Shown one piece after another: positions 18,308-27,833 of a stretch of DNA of 64,000 nt. The stretch lies in contig NZ_JADOBI010000019.1 in the NCBI RefSeq assembly GCF_015644585.1, positions 1-64,000 on the forward strand, given 5' to 3'. The notes under the pieces are model-generated. The model was not told the origin of the DNA, searched no databases, and saw only the letters and a list, made by a program, of their open reading frames with translations. The translations under genes and the position numbers were made by a program. Position 1 is the first letter of the stretch, and every line of letters begins with the position of its first letter. The stretch is from Rahnella laticis. GTDB taxonomy: Bacteria > Pseudomonadota > Gammaproteobacteria > Enterobacterales > Enterobacteriaceae.

Positions 18308-19432
18308 ATGCTTACAACGGCTTTCAGCACAGTTTTTAAACCCTTTCTTCGCGACAGATTCTTGCATCTTCTGGTGTTGCTGGGCGTCGTCCTGACGCTC
18401 TTCCAGACTGAGAAAATCATGCAGTTTCCGCAGTTCGTCGACTGGGACACCATCATCACCTTGCTCGGCCTGCTGATGCTGACCAAAGGCGTTGAGGTCA
18501 GCGGCTACTTTGATTTTGTTGGCCGCAAGATGATTAACGCCATCGACAACGAACGCAGGCTGGCGCTGTTTCTGGTCACGGCTGCCGCCGTGCTTTCCAC
18601 CTTTATGACCAATGACGTCGCGCTGTTTATCGTGATCCCGCTGACGATTACGTTGAAAAAACTGACGTCGCTGCCGGTTACGCGGCTGATCATTTTCGAA
18701 GCACTGGCGGTGAACGCGGGCTCTTTACTGACACCGATTGGCAATCCGCAAAATATCCTTTTATGGAATAAATCCGGCCAGTCATTCCTGCATTTTATCG
18801 GGCAAATGGCTCCGCTGGCGCTGGTAACGCTGGTTGCATTGCTGATTGTCACCGGCTTTTGTTTCCCGTCGCGCAGCCTTAAAAAAACGGCGAACAATCA
18901 GGGCTATCCGTTTCAGAAACGCCTTTTAGCCAGCTGCGGTGTGTTGTATGTCGTGTTTATAGCCTGCGTGGATCTGGGGCTGGCGCTGTACGGATTGCTC
19001 GCGGTGATTTTGTGTTTTCTGCTGCTGGCGCGAAAAGTCCTGCTGCGGATCGACTGGCCGCTGATTCTGGTGTTTATCGTGATGTTTATCGATGTACGCC
19101 TGATTGTCGGTTTAGACGTTTTACAGCCGGTCTTCGCGCGCATTCACGGGCTGCCGGATTACGGACATTATTTGCTGAGCATCGGTTTATCTCAGGTGAT
19201 CAGCAACGTTCCGGCGACGATCCTGATGATCAACTATCTGCCTTCCGGCCCGTTACTCGCCTACGCCGTGAACGCCGGTGGCTTTGGTCTGGCGATGGGA
19301 TCGCTGGCTAACCTGATTGCGCTGCGTATGGCGAATGACAGAAAAATCTGGCTGAAATTCCACTTTTACTCTTTCCCGTTTCTGCTGTTCAGCGGTCTTG
19401 CCGGCTGGTTCCTGCTTCCGTTAGTCAGCTGA
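18308..19432 (+). CDS. ybiR: YbiR-like anion/ion permease (ArsB/NhaD superfamily)
   Basis: A 374-residue membrane protein with about ten hydrophobic segments, strongly resembling E. coli YbiR. It has the permease signatures TFMTNDVALFIVIPLT and AVNAGSLLTPIGNPQN, whose NPQN-type loop is typical of the ion-transporter superfamily. The substrate is unproven; in E. coli ybiR adjoins mntR, hinting at metal or anion transport. The ATG at 18308 follows AAGAAAAACC, a weak ribosome site preceded by a possible structured leader. Its end overlaps the end of the convergent MocR gene by 8 bases. E. coli carries ybiR elsewhere, so this placement is not the ancestral E. coli order. Confidence 0.85.
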   Translation: MLTTAFSTVFKPFLRDRFLHLLVLLGVVLTLFQTEKIMQFPQFVDWDTIITLLGLLMLTKGVEVSGYFDFVGRKMINAIDNERRLALFLVTAAAVLSTFMTNDVALFIVIPLTITLKKLTSLPVTRLIIFEALAVNAGSLLTPIGNPQNILLWNKSGQSFLHFIGQMAPLALVTLVALLIVTGFCFPSRSLKKTANNQGYPFQKRLLASCGVLYVVFIACVDLGLALYGLLAVILCFLLLARKVLLRIDWPLILVFIVMFIDVRLIVGLDVLQPVFARIHGLPDYGHYLLSIGLSQVISNVPATILMINYLPSGPLLAYAVNAGGFGLAMGSLANLIALRMANDRKIWLKFHFYSFPFLLFSGLAGWFLLPLVS

Positions 19433-20900
19433 GCGCGCCGGTATCGAGAGCGGCCAGCCGGTTAACGGCGAAGGTGATTTCAGCGGGCGTAAGGGCTGAA
19501 AAGCCCAGAAGCCAGCCATCACGATGCAGCGCATGCGGTTCGCTCTGATTGAGAAACAGCGGTGAGAGGCGTGGTGTTTCAACACCCGCTTTTGCGGCCA
19601 GTGCGCTGAGCCGCTGCTCTTGTCCGGCGGGCAAATGCGCCGCAAGTTGTAAGCCTCCGGCTGCAACCTGCGGGGTCAGCCAGTCAATTTTTTGCCTGAT
19701 TTGCTCCAGCAGATGATCGCGGCGGCTGTGATAAAGCTGGCGGGAAAGACGCAGGTGCGAGGCGAAATGACCGCTTTGCATAAATTCAGCGGTTACCGCC
19801 TGCATCAGCTGTGAAGAATGGCCGTCACTGACGGTGCGCAGCGTCACCATCGGTGCGACCAGTGACGGAGGCAGCACGATATAAGCCAGACGCAGCGACG
19901 GGAATAAAACCTTCGAGAAGGTGCCCAGATAAATAACCTGCTGATGCTTATCCAGCCCCTGCATGGCCGGAAGCGGGCGTCCGTCGTAATGCAGTTCGCT
20001 GTCGTAATCGTCCTCGATGATCCAGCTTTCGTGACGTCTGGCGTAATCCAGCAAATGCAGACGGCGGGGCAGACTCAGGCTTACGCCGGTCGGATAATGG
20101 TGAGAAGGCGTGAGATAGATCAGGCGCGGCGAAGGAGAGTCGGCAGCAGGATTGATGCCCTGTTCATCCACCGGTATTGCACAAAGGCGCGCACCGGCAC
20201 TGGTAAACGCATTGCGCGCTCCCGGATAACCGGGTTCCTCAAGCCAGACCGTATCGTTGGGATCAATCAGCAACATCGACAGCAGTTGCAGCGCCTGCTG
20301 GGAACTGGTGGTGATCATGATGTGATCAGCGGAACACAGTACACCGCGTGACTGTTGCAGATAACTGGCAATCGCCTCGCGAAGGGGCAAATATCCCTGC
20401 GGATCGCCATATCCCAGCAAACGTTCGCCGTGTGTACGCAGCTGTTTACCGGTGATTTGCTTCCAGATTTTCAGGGGAAACGCGCGTAAATCCGGGGAGC
20501 CTGCTGCAAAAGCCCTGGGAAATTGCGGGTCGTTACAGCCGCCGGTTGCCACAATATTCCGGCCACGTGCTGAAAGCGTGGAAAGTTTCACCGGTGCGCT
20601 GCCATTCGCACGCGGTGCGGAAGGGCGGGGAAGCGACTGGCTGACAAACGTGCCTTTTCCGGTCTGGCGCTGCAAATACCCTTCGGCCTCTATCTGCGCA
20701 TAGGCCGCTTCTACGGTAATGCGTGAGAGTTTTAAATCGGCAGCCAGCACTCGTGAAGAAGGAAGTCGCTGCCCGACGGTCAGCGCACCGGTATTAATGG
20801 CCTGCCGCAGAACTGAGCAAAGCCGGTCGCGCAGGCCGGACATTTCGGCCGCGTTTTCAAAAAGAGTAATCAGTGCTGATGGTTGGGGCAGGGTAGCCAT
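19425..20900 (-). CDS. MocR-family (GntR HTH plus aminotransferase-fold) transcriptional regulator
   Basis: PLP-dependent regulator of 491 residues. An N-terminal GntR winged helix (about 21-86; LPSSRVLAADLKLSRITVEAAY) is joined to a type-I aminotransferase-fold domain (about 130-480). The PLP lysine is visible as Lys330 in GTFSK, and the cofactor Asp/Tyr region in EDDYDSELHYDG. PdxR and GabR belong to this family. The ATG at 20900 gives the usual N-terminus; the frame also reaches 20939 inside the intergenic region. It is divergent from the rhodanese gene, its most likely target, and overlaps the ybiR-like gene end by 8 bases. Confidence 0.9.
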   Translation of the reverse strand: MATLPQPSALITLFENAAEMSGLRDRLCSVLRQAINTGALTVGQRLPSSRVLAADLKLSRITVEAAYAQIEAEGYLQRQTGKGTFVSQSLPRPSAPRANGSAPVKLSTLSARGRNIVATGGCNDPQFPRAFAAGSPDLRAFPLKIWKQITGKQLRTHGERLLGYGDPQGYLPLREAIASYLQQSRGVLCSADHIMITTSSQQALQLLSMLLIDPNDTVWLEEPGYPGARNAFTSAGARLCAIPVDEQGINPAADSPSPRLIYLTPSHHYPTGVSLSLPRRLHLLDYARRHESWIIEDDYDSELHYDGRPLPAMQGLDKHQQVIYLGTFSKVLFPSLRLAYIVLPPSLVAPMVTLRTVSDGHSSQLMQAVTAEFMQSGHFASHLRLSRQLYHSRRDHLLEQIRQKIDWLTPQVAAGGLQLAAHLPAGQEQRLSALAAKAGVETPRLSPLFLNQSEPHALHRDGWLLGFSALTPAEITFAVNRLAALDTGALS

Positions 20901-21000
20901 AATGGGTCTTATTGATAGGCGATAATTGGTATTAATCATAAGGCCAAAAACAGAGATGATGAACCTGTTTTCAACACAGTAAATTGCAGAGGAAAATTTT

Positions 21001-21456
21001 ATGTCGCAGACGTCTTATGTTCTGGCTTACGAACCGCCTTCCCCCGAAGTCAGCGCAGCCTATTTGCAGTCAAAGCTGAGCTTTTATACCGATGCCGCGG
21101 ATGTGGCAGCCGATTTACAAAATGGCGTGACCGGCATTGTGGTTATTGATACCCGTTCTGCTGAACATTATGCGCGCGGTCATGTGCCCGGTGCGGTCAG
21201 TTTTCCCCATAAAAATATGACGGCAGAAAGCACCCGTGATTTCAATAAAGACGTGGTGTATGTGACGTATTGCGACGGGATTGGCTGTAACGGTTCTACG
21301 CAGGGCGCGTACAAACTGGCGAAGCTGGGGTTCCGCGTGAAAGAAATGATCGGCGGGCTGGATTTCTGGACTCGGGACCGGCATCCGGTCGTGAAAGGCG
21401 AAGCGCGCGGAGTTTATCCGGCGGACTCCGCCCCTGAAGATTGTGGCTGTGCGTGA
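21001..21456 (+). CDS. rhodanese-domain sulfurtransferase
   Basis: Single-domain rhodanese of 151 residues. It has the DTR..EHYARGHVPGAV motif and a catalytic-loop Cys in VTYCDGIGCNG, the position that carries persulfide in this family. The C-terminus is Cys-rich (PEDCGCA). It has no signal peptide, so it is cytoplasmic. The ATG at 21001 follows AGAGGAAAA. It is divergent from a MocR-type regulator, suggesting control by a PLP- or amino-acid-linked signal (inference). The physiological sulfur donor or acceptor cannot be read from sequence. Confidence 0.9.
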   Translation: MSQTSYVLAYEPPSPEVSAAYLQSKLSFYTDAADVAADLQNGVTGIVVIDTRSAEHYARGHVPGAVSFPHKNMTAESTRDFNKDVVYVTYCDGIGCNGSTQGAYKLAKLGFRVKEMIGGLDFWTRDRHPVVKGEARGVYPADSAPEDCGCA

Positions 21457-21464
21457 GCAGCGGC

Positions 21465-22514
21465 TTAAAAGACCGCCCACAGCAACAGTACGACGACCAC
21501 AAAAGCGATAAACACTAACGGCTTGCCGCCGAGCGCCTGCATGGAAGGCGGCAACATGGCCACGAAAGGATTCATGATCGGCTGCGGATCGGTGCGCGAA
21601 ACGGTGGCAAAGCTGTCATCGATGTCTTCCGCGCGCGGGGAACGGTCAACGCGCTGGCTGAACAATACGCCAATCAGGTCGCTGAACTGAACCGGCGTCA
21701 GCGGCGTCGATAATGTCGCGCTGAAACGGTTTTCTACATACTCGGTGAGCTGACGTATTTCGTGCGTGCTGGCAGGTTGTTTCAGTACGCTCAGCAGCGT
21801 GGTCAGCGTCGGCGCAGTGGTTTGCTGGCTGAGTGACGCTTTCACCTGCATGAACTGGCTTAACAGCTGAAAATGCTTCGCCGGGATCGAATCTCCGACT
21901 TTTACGCCCACCAGATTGAACAGTTCCTGCCAGACTTTCACCGGCGCTTCACCGGTCGCCGCGCTGAGACGAGTGACCAGTTGTTGCAGGCTGTTATGTT
22001 CCGCAGGCAGCAACGGACGATCGGTGACCGGCGTCTGCTGGGGTTGCGGAATATTCATCTGGCGTGTCTGGATCAAATCCAGCACTTGCTGAAGCTGAGG
22101 ATGTGTCAGCTGGCTCAGAACAGTATGACCAAAGTTCTGACGAATAAAATCGCTGACAGCCTGACGGTTATTGCCCTGCGGCAGCAGCTCGGTCAGCTGC
22201 AACATCAGCTGGCGGGTCGCGTGGCTGTCCTGCGCCTGGGTCAGTTTCCCCTGCAATAACGTCTGCGCCTGAGGAAATTGTGATGAGGTGATTTCTGCGC
22301 CATGAGGCAGCGAAAGATCGTGGCGCAGGTTGGCCCAGATCTCAGCAGATTTTATGGGAGTCAGAGCCATCAGCTTCACAATCAGCTTTTCCAGCGTGGT
22401 GCGCTGTGCCGGTGTGAGCGGTAATTCGCCTCCCGGTTTAACCGGAACGGTCTGACCCTGGGGCTGTGTTCTGTTGTCGCCAACCGGCATGCCCGGGCCG
22501 CTCAAAGGTTGCAT
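21465..22514 (-). CDS. flk: flagellar biosynthesis regulator Flk
   Basis: Inner-membrane-anchored protein reported in Salmonella and E. coli to monitor flagellar hook and ring assembly and affect FlgM export. The 349 residues match the family. A Pro/Gly-rich N-terminus leads to two related helical repeats (each with LLPxxNxxQ-type segments; GNNRQAVSDFIRQNFG is highly conserved). A single C-terminal transmembrane helix (about 330-347) anchors it. It sits one gene pair away from pdxB, as flk does in E. coli. It ends 8 bases from the rhodanese stop. Confidence 0.93.
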   Translation of the reverse strand: MQPLSGPGMPVGDNRTQPQGQTVPVKPGGELPLTPAQRTTLEKLIVKLMALTPIKSAEIWANLRHDLSLPHGAEITSSQFPQAQTLLQGKLTQAQDSHATRQLMLQLTELLPQGNNRQAVSDFIRQNFGHTVLSQLTHPQLQQVLDLIQTRQMNIPQPQQTPVTDRPLLPAEHNSLQQLVTRLSAATGEAPVKVWQELFNLVGVKVGDSIPAKHFQLLSQFMQVKASLSQQTTAPTLTTLLSVLKQPASTHEIRQLTEYVENRFSATLSTPLTPVQFSDLIGVLFSQRVDRSPRAEDIDDSFATVSRTDPQPIMNPFVAMLPPSMQALGGKPLVFIAFVVVVLLLWAVF

Positions 22515-22711
22515 ATCACCGTCCTTCGCTGGAAATTTAAACGTCGCTTGATGAGTAAGCGCGGCGCAAAGCGCAGAAGCGCCTCATCATACCTGCAAAG
22601 TGTTTTAACCGACACCGTGAATAGCAGCCCGGTGAACATTCATGAGGATATTGTTTCTGAAAACGGCGGGTAAAAACATCTTACTGTACGCAAAAGCGTA
22701 AAAGGGGAAGA

Positions 22712-22737
22712 TGCCATCCACCTGAACGGGGGATGGC
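22712..22737 (-). terminator. terminator candidate of the DMT transporter gene
   Basis: GCCATCC and GGATGGC pair as a 7-bp stem (11-base loop) just beyond the minus-strand stop. On the minus strand a C/T-rich tail ending in TTTT follows. Confidence 0.6.
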
Positions 22738-22745
22738 ACTGAGGT

Positions 22746-23651
22746 TTAACGCGTTTCTTTTTGCAGTTCGCCCGGTTTGCGGCCAAACAAAGGCTTGCGC
22801 AGACGCTGTGCGAGGATAACGCCGACCAGCGTGATGCCGCCGCCGATCAGATGGTAGCTTTGCAGGTGTTCATGCAGGAACAACACCGCAATGATTGCCG
22901 TGAAAATGGGTGACAGGTTCATGAAAATAGAGGCTTTGTTCGCACCGAGGCGGATAACGCCCTGGATCCACAAAAAAGGCGCAATGATTGACGCCGGGAT
23001 CCCCGCGAAAAGCACCAGCGGAATGTTGTGTACGGTCAGGCTGACATCTTTCGCCATCAGGAAGTTAGGCAGCAGCAGTAAGACGCCGAAAATGATCTGC
23101 ACGTACAACGATTGCCAGTTAGGCAGCGGGATCGCCCAGCGCTTGGTCAGCACGCCATACAGCGCGTAGGACGCCGACGCGGCAAACATCATCAGTTCCC
23201 CGGTGCCAATACCGTGTTGCAGCAACTGCGCCGGATCCCCTGCGCTCACCAGCCAGATGAGTCCGCCGAGAGAAACAATGCTGCCCACGGCCACGCCAAC
23301 CGTCGGTACCACGCTCAGCACAAACAGGCCGATAAGCACCGTCAGCAGTGGGATCAGGGAATTGAGGATCCCCATAAACAGGGCGCTGACGCTGTGCGCG
23401 GCGTAATACGCCAGGCTCTGATAAAGCACCATTCCGAGCAGGCCGAAGATCAGCAGTTTCCACCAGTATTGTCTGACGGCTTGCAGATTACGCAGAACGC
23501 CGGGCAGGATAAAAGGTGTCAGCGTCACCAGCGCCAGAAGCCAGCGGTAGAAAGAGATTGCAGCCGGATCTATCGCACTTGAAGCCGCCTTGCTGACGAC
23601 CGCATTCAGTGACCAGATCAGCACGGCCAGCAGCGGAAAAAGTACATTCAT
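22746..23651 (-). CDS. DMT-superfamily (EamA) transporter
   Basis: A 301-residue inner-membrane protein with ten predicted helices in two EamA repeats (about 1-135 and 150-285). The N-terminus LLAVLIWSLNAVVSKAA and the second-repeat motif GELMMFAASASYALYGVLTKR are typical. Relatives export amino acids, nucleosides or drugs; the substrate here is unknown. It is divergent from an AraC-family gene and shares a 128-base intergenic region with a strong inverted repeat, so that regulator probably controls it (inference). A hairpin terminator follows. Confidence 0.9.
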   Translation of the reverse strand: MNVLFPLLAVLIWSLNAVVSKAASSAIDPAAISFYRWLLALVTLTPFILPGVLRNLQAVRQYWWKLLIFGLLGMVLYQSLAYYAAHSVSALFMGILNSLIPLLTVLIGLFVLSVVPTVGVAVGSIVSLGGLIWLVSAGDPAQLLQHGIGTGELMMFAASASYALYGVLTKRWAIPLPNWQSLYVQIIFGVLLLLPNFLMAKDVSLTVHNIPLVLFAGIPASIIAPFLWIQGVIRLGANKASIFMNLSPIFTAIIAVLFLHEHLQSYHLIGGGITLVGVILAQRLRKPLFGRKPGELQKETR

Positions 23652-23688
23652 TGGAAATTGTCCCTGAGTAAATCGTAACGCAAGTGTA

Positions 23689-23751
23689 CGATTGTCTTAT
23701 TTGTTAGATATAACGATAATCAGACAACTGTTCACGCAATTAAGACAATCG
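23689..23751. promoter_or_regulatory. inverted-repeat operator candidate between DMT and AraC genes
   Basis: CGATTGTCTTA (23689-23699) and TAAGACAATCG (23741-23751) are perfect 11-bp inverted copies whose centres are 52 bases apart, about five helical turns. A related half-site CAGACAAC lies between them (23721-23728). This suits a dimeric AraC-type regulator acting on one or both divergent genes. Confidence 0.6.
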
Positions 23752-23779
23752 CAATATCGCTCACAGACAAAAGGATTTT

Positions 23780-24586
23780 ATGCCAGCTCCACGTGCTTCA
23801 TCTCAGCAACCATCCTCTCCCCGCTATTATCCGCCGTTGCCGGAAAAAATGCCGGTGACACTGTTGTTTCGCGGCGAGATCGTTGAAGGGAATTCCGAGT
23901 ATGTGCAGCATTCCCATCCGTGGAGCCAGATTATCTGCGTGAAGTCCGGCGTTCTGGCGATGCTGGTGGGAGGGAAGCGCTACCTGGCACCGCGCGAGTT
24001 TGCGATCTGGGTGCCTGCCGGTGTGGAGCATTCCAGCTATAACCGCAAAACGACGCGATTTTGTGCGATTGATATCGCTCCGGCGCTGGATAAAGATCTG
24101 CCTTCCACGCCGTGTTTGCTGACACCGACGGCCATATTCAATGCGATTGCGGATGACTGCTTTTCGCGCAATATGTCGGAGCCGGTCACTGAGGCGGACC
24201 TGCGTATGTGCCGCGTGCTGCTGGACCAAATCAGTCTGGCACCGCGTCAGAATACCTATCTGCCCACTTCCGAAGATAAATTACTCTCGCCGGTGCTGAA
24301 TGCGCTGGAGAAAAATCCGGCAGATAATACGCCGCTGGCGCAATGGGCGACGCAGGTTTATACCACCGAAAGGACGCTTTCGCGCCGCTGCCAGCAGGAG
24401 TTAGGCATGGGATTTGCGGAATGGCGTCAGCGGTTGCGTTTTCTGCATGCCATCTCGTTGTTAGAACAGGGCAAAACCGTACACGAGATTGCGCTGGATG
24501 TGGGATACAGCTCGGCGTCGGCGTTTATCGCCATGTTCCAGCACATTTCCGGCACCACGCCACAACGTTTTCGTAACGACAGGTAA
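23780..24586 (+). CDS. AraC-family transcriptional regulator
   Basis: A 268-residue regulator with an N-terminal cupin sensor (about 25-110; HSHPWSQIICVKSGVL and the PAGVEHSS motif) and a C-terminal double HTH (about 170-265). The second HTH contains the family signature, seen as VGYSSASAFIAMFQHISGTT followed by PQRFR. The cupin His residues suggest a small-molecule or metal pocket. It is divergent from the EamA transporter, so it probably acts as a local regulator of efflux; the inducer is unknown. Confidence 0.9.
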   Translation: MPAPRASSQQPSSPRYYPPLPEKMPVTLLFRGEIVEGNSEYVQHSHPWSQIICVKSGVLAMLVGGKRYLAPREFAIWVPAGVEHSSYNRKTTRFCAIDIAPALDKDLPSTPCLLTPTAIFNAIADDCFSRNMSEPVTEADLRMCRVLLDQISLAPRQNTYLPTSEDKLLSPVLNALEKNPADNTPLAQWATQVYTTERTLSRRCQQELGMGFAEWRQRLRFLHAISLLEQGKTVHEIALDVGYSSASAFIAMFQHISGTTPQRFRNDR

Positions 24587-24675
24587 ACCCGGTTGGGATC
24601 TCATTTCATATCGTGGCAAAATCAGTGTCCTCTTTATTTTCTATTCTTTCTTAGGCCTTGCTGCCGGAGACAAAC

Positions 24676-25803
24676 GTGAAAATCCTGGTTGATGAAAATA
24701 TGCCGTATGCCGTCGAGCTTTTTAGCCGGCTGGGGAACGTGCAGGCCGTGCCTGGCCGCCCAATTCCACAAGATGCGCTCAATGATGCTGATGCGCTGAT
24801 GGTGCGGTCCGTGACGAAAGTGAACGAAAGTTTGCTGGCGGGAAAACAGGTGAAATTTGTGGGTACCGCAACAGCGGGTACCGATCACGTTGATGACGCA
24901 TGGCTTGCCACTCAGGGTATTGGCTTCTCGGCGGCGCCGGGTTGCAATGCGATTGCGGTGGTGGAATATGTCTTTTCTTCACTCCTCATCCTTGCGCAGC
25001 GAGATGGTTTTCAGCTGCGCGACAAAACGGTCGGGATCATTGGCGTCGGTAATGTGGGTTCGCGCCTGAACGCCCGTCTGGAAGCGCTGGGTGTCCGTAC
25101 GCTGCTTTGCGATCCGCCGCGCGCCGATCGTGGCGATGCCGGTGAATTCTGGCCGCTGGAAAAACTGGTCGCCGAAGCCGATATTCTGACGTTCCATACT
25201 CCGCTGAACATGTCAGGCCCATATGCCACGCATCATCTGGTCGATGCGGATTTACTGGCGCGTCTGCCGGCCGATCGCATTCTGATTAACGCCTGCCGCG
25301 GTGAAGTAGTCGACAACGCCGCGCTGCTGGATGCGCTGAACGGCAGCAAAAAGCTGACCGCCGTGCTGGATGTCTGGGAACCTGAACCTGATTTGTCGCT
25401 GGCATTGCTCGATAAAGTCGCCATCGGTACCGCGCATATCGCCGGTTACAGTCTGGAAGGGAAAGCACGTGGCACCACGCAGGTTTTCGAAGCGTTCAGC
25501 CAGTTCATCGGACAACCGCAAACCGTGCCGCTGGAATCCCTGCTGCCTGCGCCTGAATTTGCCGAAGTGACCTTACGTGGCGCGCTCAGCGAAGCCAAAC
25601 TGCTGCGGCTTATTCACTTAGTGTATGATGTGCGCCGCGATGACCGGCCTTTGCGCCGTGTCGCCGGGAAACCGGGCGAATTCGATAAGCTGCGCAAGTT
25701 CTATGAAGAACGCCGCGAGTGGTCGTCTTTACGTGTTATTTGCGATGATGCAGCGACGGCAGACGTCCTGAAAAAGCTCGGATTTAACAGCCAGCCAGGC
25801 TGA
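24676..25803 (+). CDS. pdxB: erythronate-4-phosphate dehydrogenase PdxB
   Basis: Second step of DXP-dependent vitamin B6 synthesis: oxidises 4-phospho-D-erythronate using tightly bound NAD. The 375-residue protein is a D-2-hydroxyacid dehydrogenase with the NAD motif [12 protein letters not shown] (near 117), catalytic Arg in [10 protein letters not shown], Glu in WEPEPDLS and His in GTAHIAGYS. The C-terminal PdxB dimerisation domain follows. The GTG at 24676 behind CCGGAG gives the family start [11 protein letters not shown]. It precedes usg and truA, an order kept from E. coli. Confidence 0.97.
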   Translation: MKILVDENMPYAVELFSRLGNVQAVPGRPIPQDALNDADALMVRSVTKVNESLLAGKQVKFVGTATAGTDHVDDAWLATQGIGFSAAPGCNAIAVVEYVFSSLLILAQRDGFQLRDKTVGIIGVGNVGSRLNARLEALGVRTLLCDPPRADRGDAGEFWPLEKLVAEADILTFHTPLNMSGPYATHHLVDADLLARLPADRILINACRGEVVDNAALLDALNGSKKLTAVLDVWEPEPDLSLALLDKVAIGTAHIAGYSLEGKARGTTQVFEAFSQFIGQPQTVPLESLLPAPEFAEVTLRGALSEAKLLRLIHLVYDVRRDDRPLRRVAGKPGEFDKLRKFYEERREWSSLRVICDDAATADVLKKLGFNSQPG

Positions 25804-25930
25804 TTTAAATCCCGTCTTAACACGGCCTTAAGCTTTTTAGCCTACAGTGACGCGATAACTATTTGAAAGCAGGGCGGTGATTATTCATCGCCCCTTGTAT
25901 TTGTACTTTTATTTTCTGGAGAAAACCAAC

Positions 25931-26941
25931 ATGTCTGATGGCTGGAATATTGCGCTGCTTGGCGCGACGGGCGCAGTCGGTGATGCGTTACTGGAATTAT
26001 TGGCTGATCGTCAGTTCCCGGTTGGTGAGCTCTTTCCGCTGGCCAGCGACCGCAGTGCGGGTCAGACCGTGCGCTTTAATGGCAAAAGCCTGCGCGTGCA
26101 GCTGGCATCCGAGTTTGACTGGTCACAGGTTCAGCTGGCGTTCTTTGTTGCCGGTACCGAAGCCTCGACGTTATATGCCGAAGAGGCCGCCAATCAGGGT
26201 TGTCTGGTGATTGACAGCAGCGGTCTGTTCTCCCTCGAAAACGATATTCCGCTGGTGGTGCCGGGCGTGAACCCGGACGCGCTGTCCCATTACCGTAACC
26301 GTAATATCGTGGCGGTTGCCGACAGTCTGACCAGCCAGCTTCTGACGGCGATCAAGCCGCTGACCGAACAGGCCGGGCTTGCCCGTCTGCATGTTACTTC
26401 TCTGCTGTCCGTTTCCGCGCTGGGTAAAGCCGCCGTGGACGATCTGGCCGGGCAAAGTGCCCGTCTGCTCAACGGTATCCCGGCAGAAGAAGGCATTTTC
26501 ACCAAGCAGCTGGCGTTTAACCTGTTGCCGCTGGTGAGCGACGAAGAGGGCAGCGTTCTTCAGGAACGTCGTCTGGTCGATCAGGTTCGCAAAGTTCTGC
26601 AAAATGACGGCCTGCCAATTTCCGTCAGCTGTGTGCAGTCACCGGTATTTTACGGTCATGCGCAGGTTGTGCATCTCGAAGGTTTGCGTCCGCTGTCTGC
26701 GGAAGAAGCACGTACTGAACTCGAACGTATCGATGATATCAGCCTCAGCGAAGAAGATGATTTCCCGACACAGGTCAGCGACGCTTCCGGTAACGCGAAC
26801 CTGAGCATCGGTTGTATCCGCAATGACTACGGCGTGCCTGAATTACTGCAATTCTGGTCAGTGGCAGACAACGTGCGTTTCGGCGGTGCCCTGATGGCGG
26901 TTGAGACCGCAGAAAAACTGATTAACGAATACTGGTACTGA
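25931..26941 (+). CDS. usg: Usg, aspartate-semialdehyde dehydrogenase-like protein
   Basis: A 336-residue homologue of aspartate-beta-semialdehyde dehydrogenase with the N-terminal NADP motif [12 protein letters not shown]. The catalytic Cys expected in an NPNC-type motif is absent: the matching segment reads AVADSLTSQ. It is therefore probably not an active dehydrogenase, and its role is unknown. The ATG at 25931 follows CTGGAG. It ends 2 bases before truA, so translation is probably coupled. Confidence 0.93.
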   Translation: MSDGWNIALLGATGAVGDALLELLADRQFPVGELFPLASDRSAGQTVRFNGKSLRVQLASEFDWSQVQLAFFVAGTEASTLYAEEAANQGCLVIDSSGLFSLENDIPLVVPGVNPDALSHYRNRNIVAVADSLTSQLLTAIKPLTEQAGLARLHVTSLLSVSALGKAAVDDLAGQSARLLNGIPAEEGIFTKQLAFNLLPLVSDEEGSVLQERRLVDQVRKVLQNDGLPISVSCVQSPVFYGHAQVVHLEGLRPLSAEEARTELERIDDISLSEEDDFPTQVSDASGNANLSIGCIRNDYGVPELLQFWSVADNVRFGGALMAVETAEKLINEYWY

Positions 26942-26943
26942 TA

Positions 26944-27774
26944 ATGTCCGATGATGTAATTACTGACGTCGCAGCTCCGGTTATTGCGGGGCGCGTGGCG
27001 TTAGGCATTGAGTACAACGGCAGTGAATATTACGGCTGGCAGAGACAGCAGGGCGCGGCGAGCGTCCAGGAATGTCTGGAAAAAGCCCTGAGCCGCGTGG
27101 CGGATGCGCCGATTGTGGTGCTCTGCGCCGGACGTACCGACGCGGGTGTCAGTGCCACCGGGCAGGTGGTGCATTTCGATACGCCGGTTTTGCGCAAAGA
27201 TGCCGCATGGACGATGGGCGTTAATACCCATCTGCCGAAAGATATTGCCGTGCGCTGGTGTGCCAGTGTTCCTGAAGATTTTCATGCACGCTTCAGCGCC
27301 ACCGCACGCCGTTATCGTTACGTGATTTACAATAATCGCTACCGTTCGGCGATTTTGCATACCGGTGTGACGCACGTCCACATGCCGCTTGATGTCGAAA
27401 AGATGCAGCTCGCCGGGCAGGCATTGCTCGGGGAAAACGATTTTACGTCGTTCCGTGCGTCCCAGTGCCAGTCGCGCACGCCGTGGCGCTATGTGATGCA
27501 TCTGAATGTCAGCCGCCACGGCAATTATGTGGTGGTGGATATCAAGGCGAATGCCTTTGTGCATCATATGGTGAGAAATATTGTCGGCAGTCTGGTCGAA
27601 ATCGGTGCCGGAAATCAGCCGGTAGGCTGGATGGCTGAATTGCTGGCAGCGAAAGACCGCAATCTGGCGGCGGCGACCGGAAAACCGGAAGGGTTGTATC
27701 TGGTATCTGTTGATTACCCTGAGAAATTTGCATTGCCTCAGGTCAATATGGGCCCCTTGTTCCTGGAAGATTAA
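26944..27774 (+). CDS. truA: tRNA pseudouridine(38-40) synthase TruA
   Basis: Makes pseudouridine at positions 38-40 in the anticodon stem-loop of many tRNAs. The 276 residues include the catalytic Asp66 in the [11 protein letters not shown] motif. The conserved RRYRYVIYN segment and the C-terminal [11 protein letters not shown] block are family signatures. It begins 2 bases after the usg stop, and dedA follows 59 bases on. Its N-terminus is about 10 residues longer than the E. coli enzyme. Confidence 0.97.
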   Translation: MSDDVITDVAAPVIAGRVALGIEYNGSEYYGWQRQQGAASVQECLEKALSRVADAPIVVLCAGRTDAGVSATGQVVHFDTPVLRKDAAWTMGVNTHLPKDIAVRWCASVPEDFHARFSATARRYRYVIYNNRYRSAILHTGVTHVHMPLDVEKMQLAGQALLGENDFTSFRASQCQSRTPWRYVMHLNVSRHGNYVVVDIKANAFVHHMVRNIVGSLVEIGAGNQPVGWMAELLAAKDRNLAAATGKPEGLYLVSVDYPEKFALPQVNMGPLFLED

Positions 27775-27833
27775 GGAACAGTACACGTGATTTTTACGCC
27801 ACGTTTTAAAGAACACATGGGACGGTAAATCAA

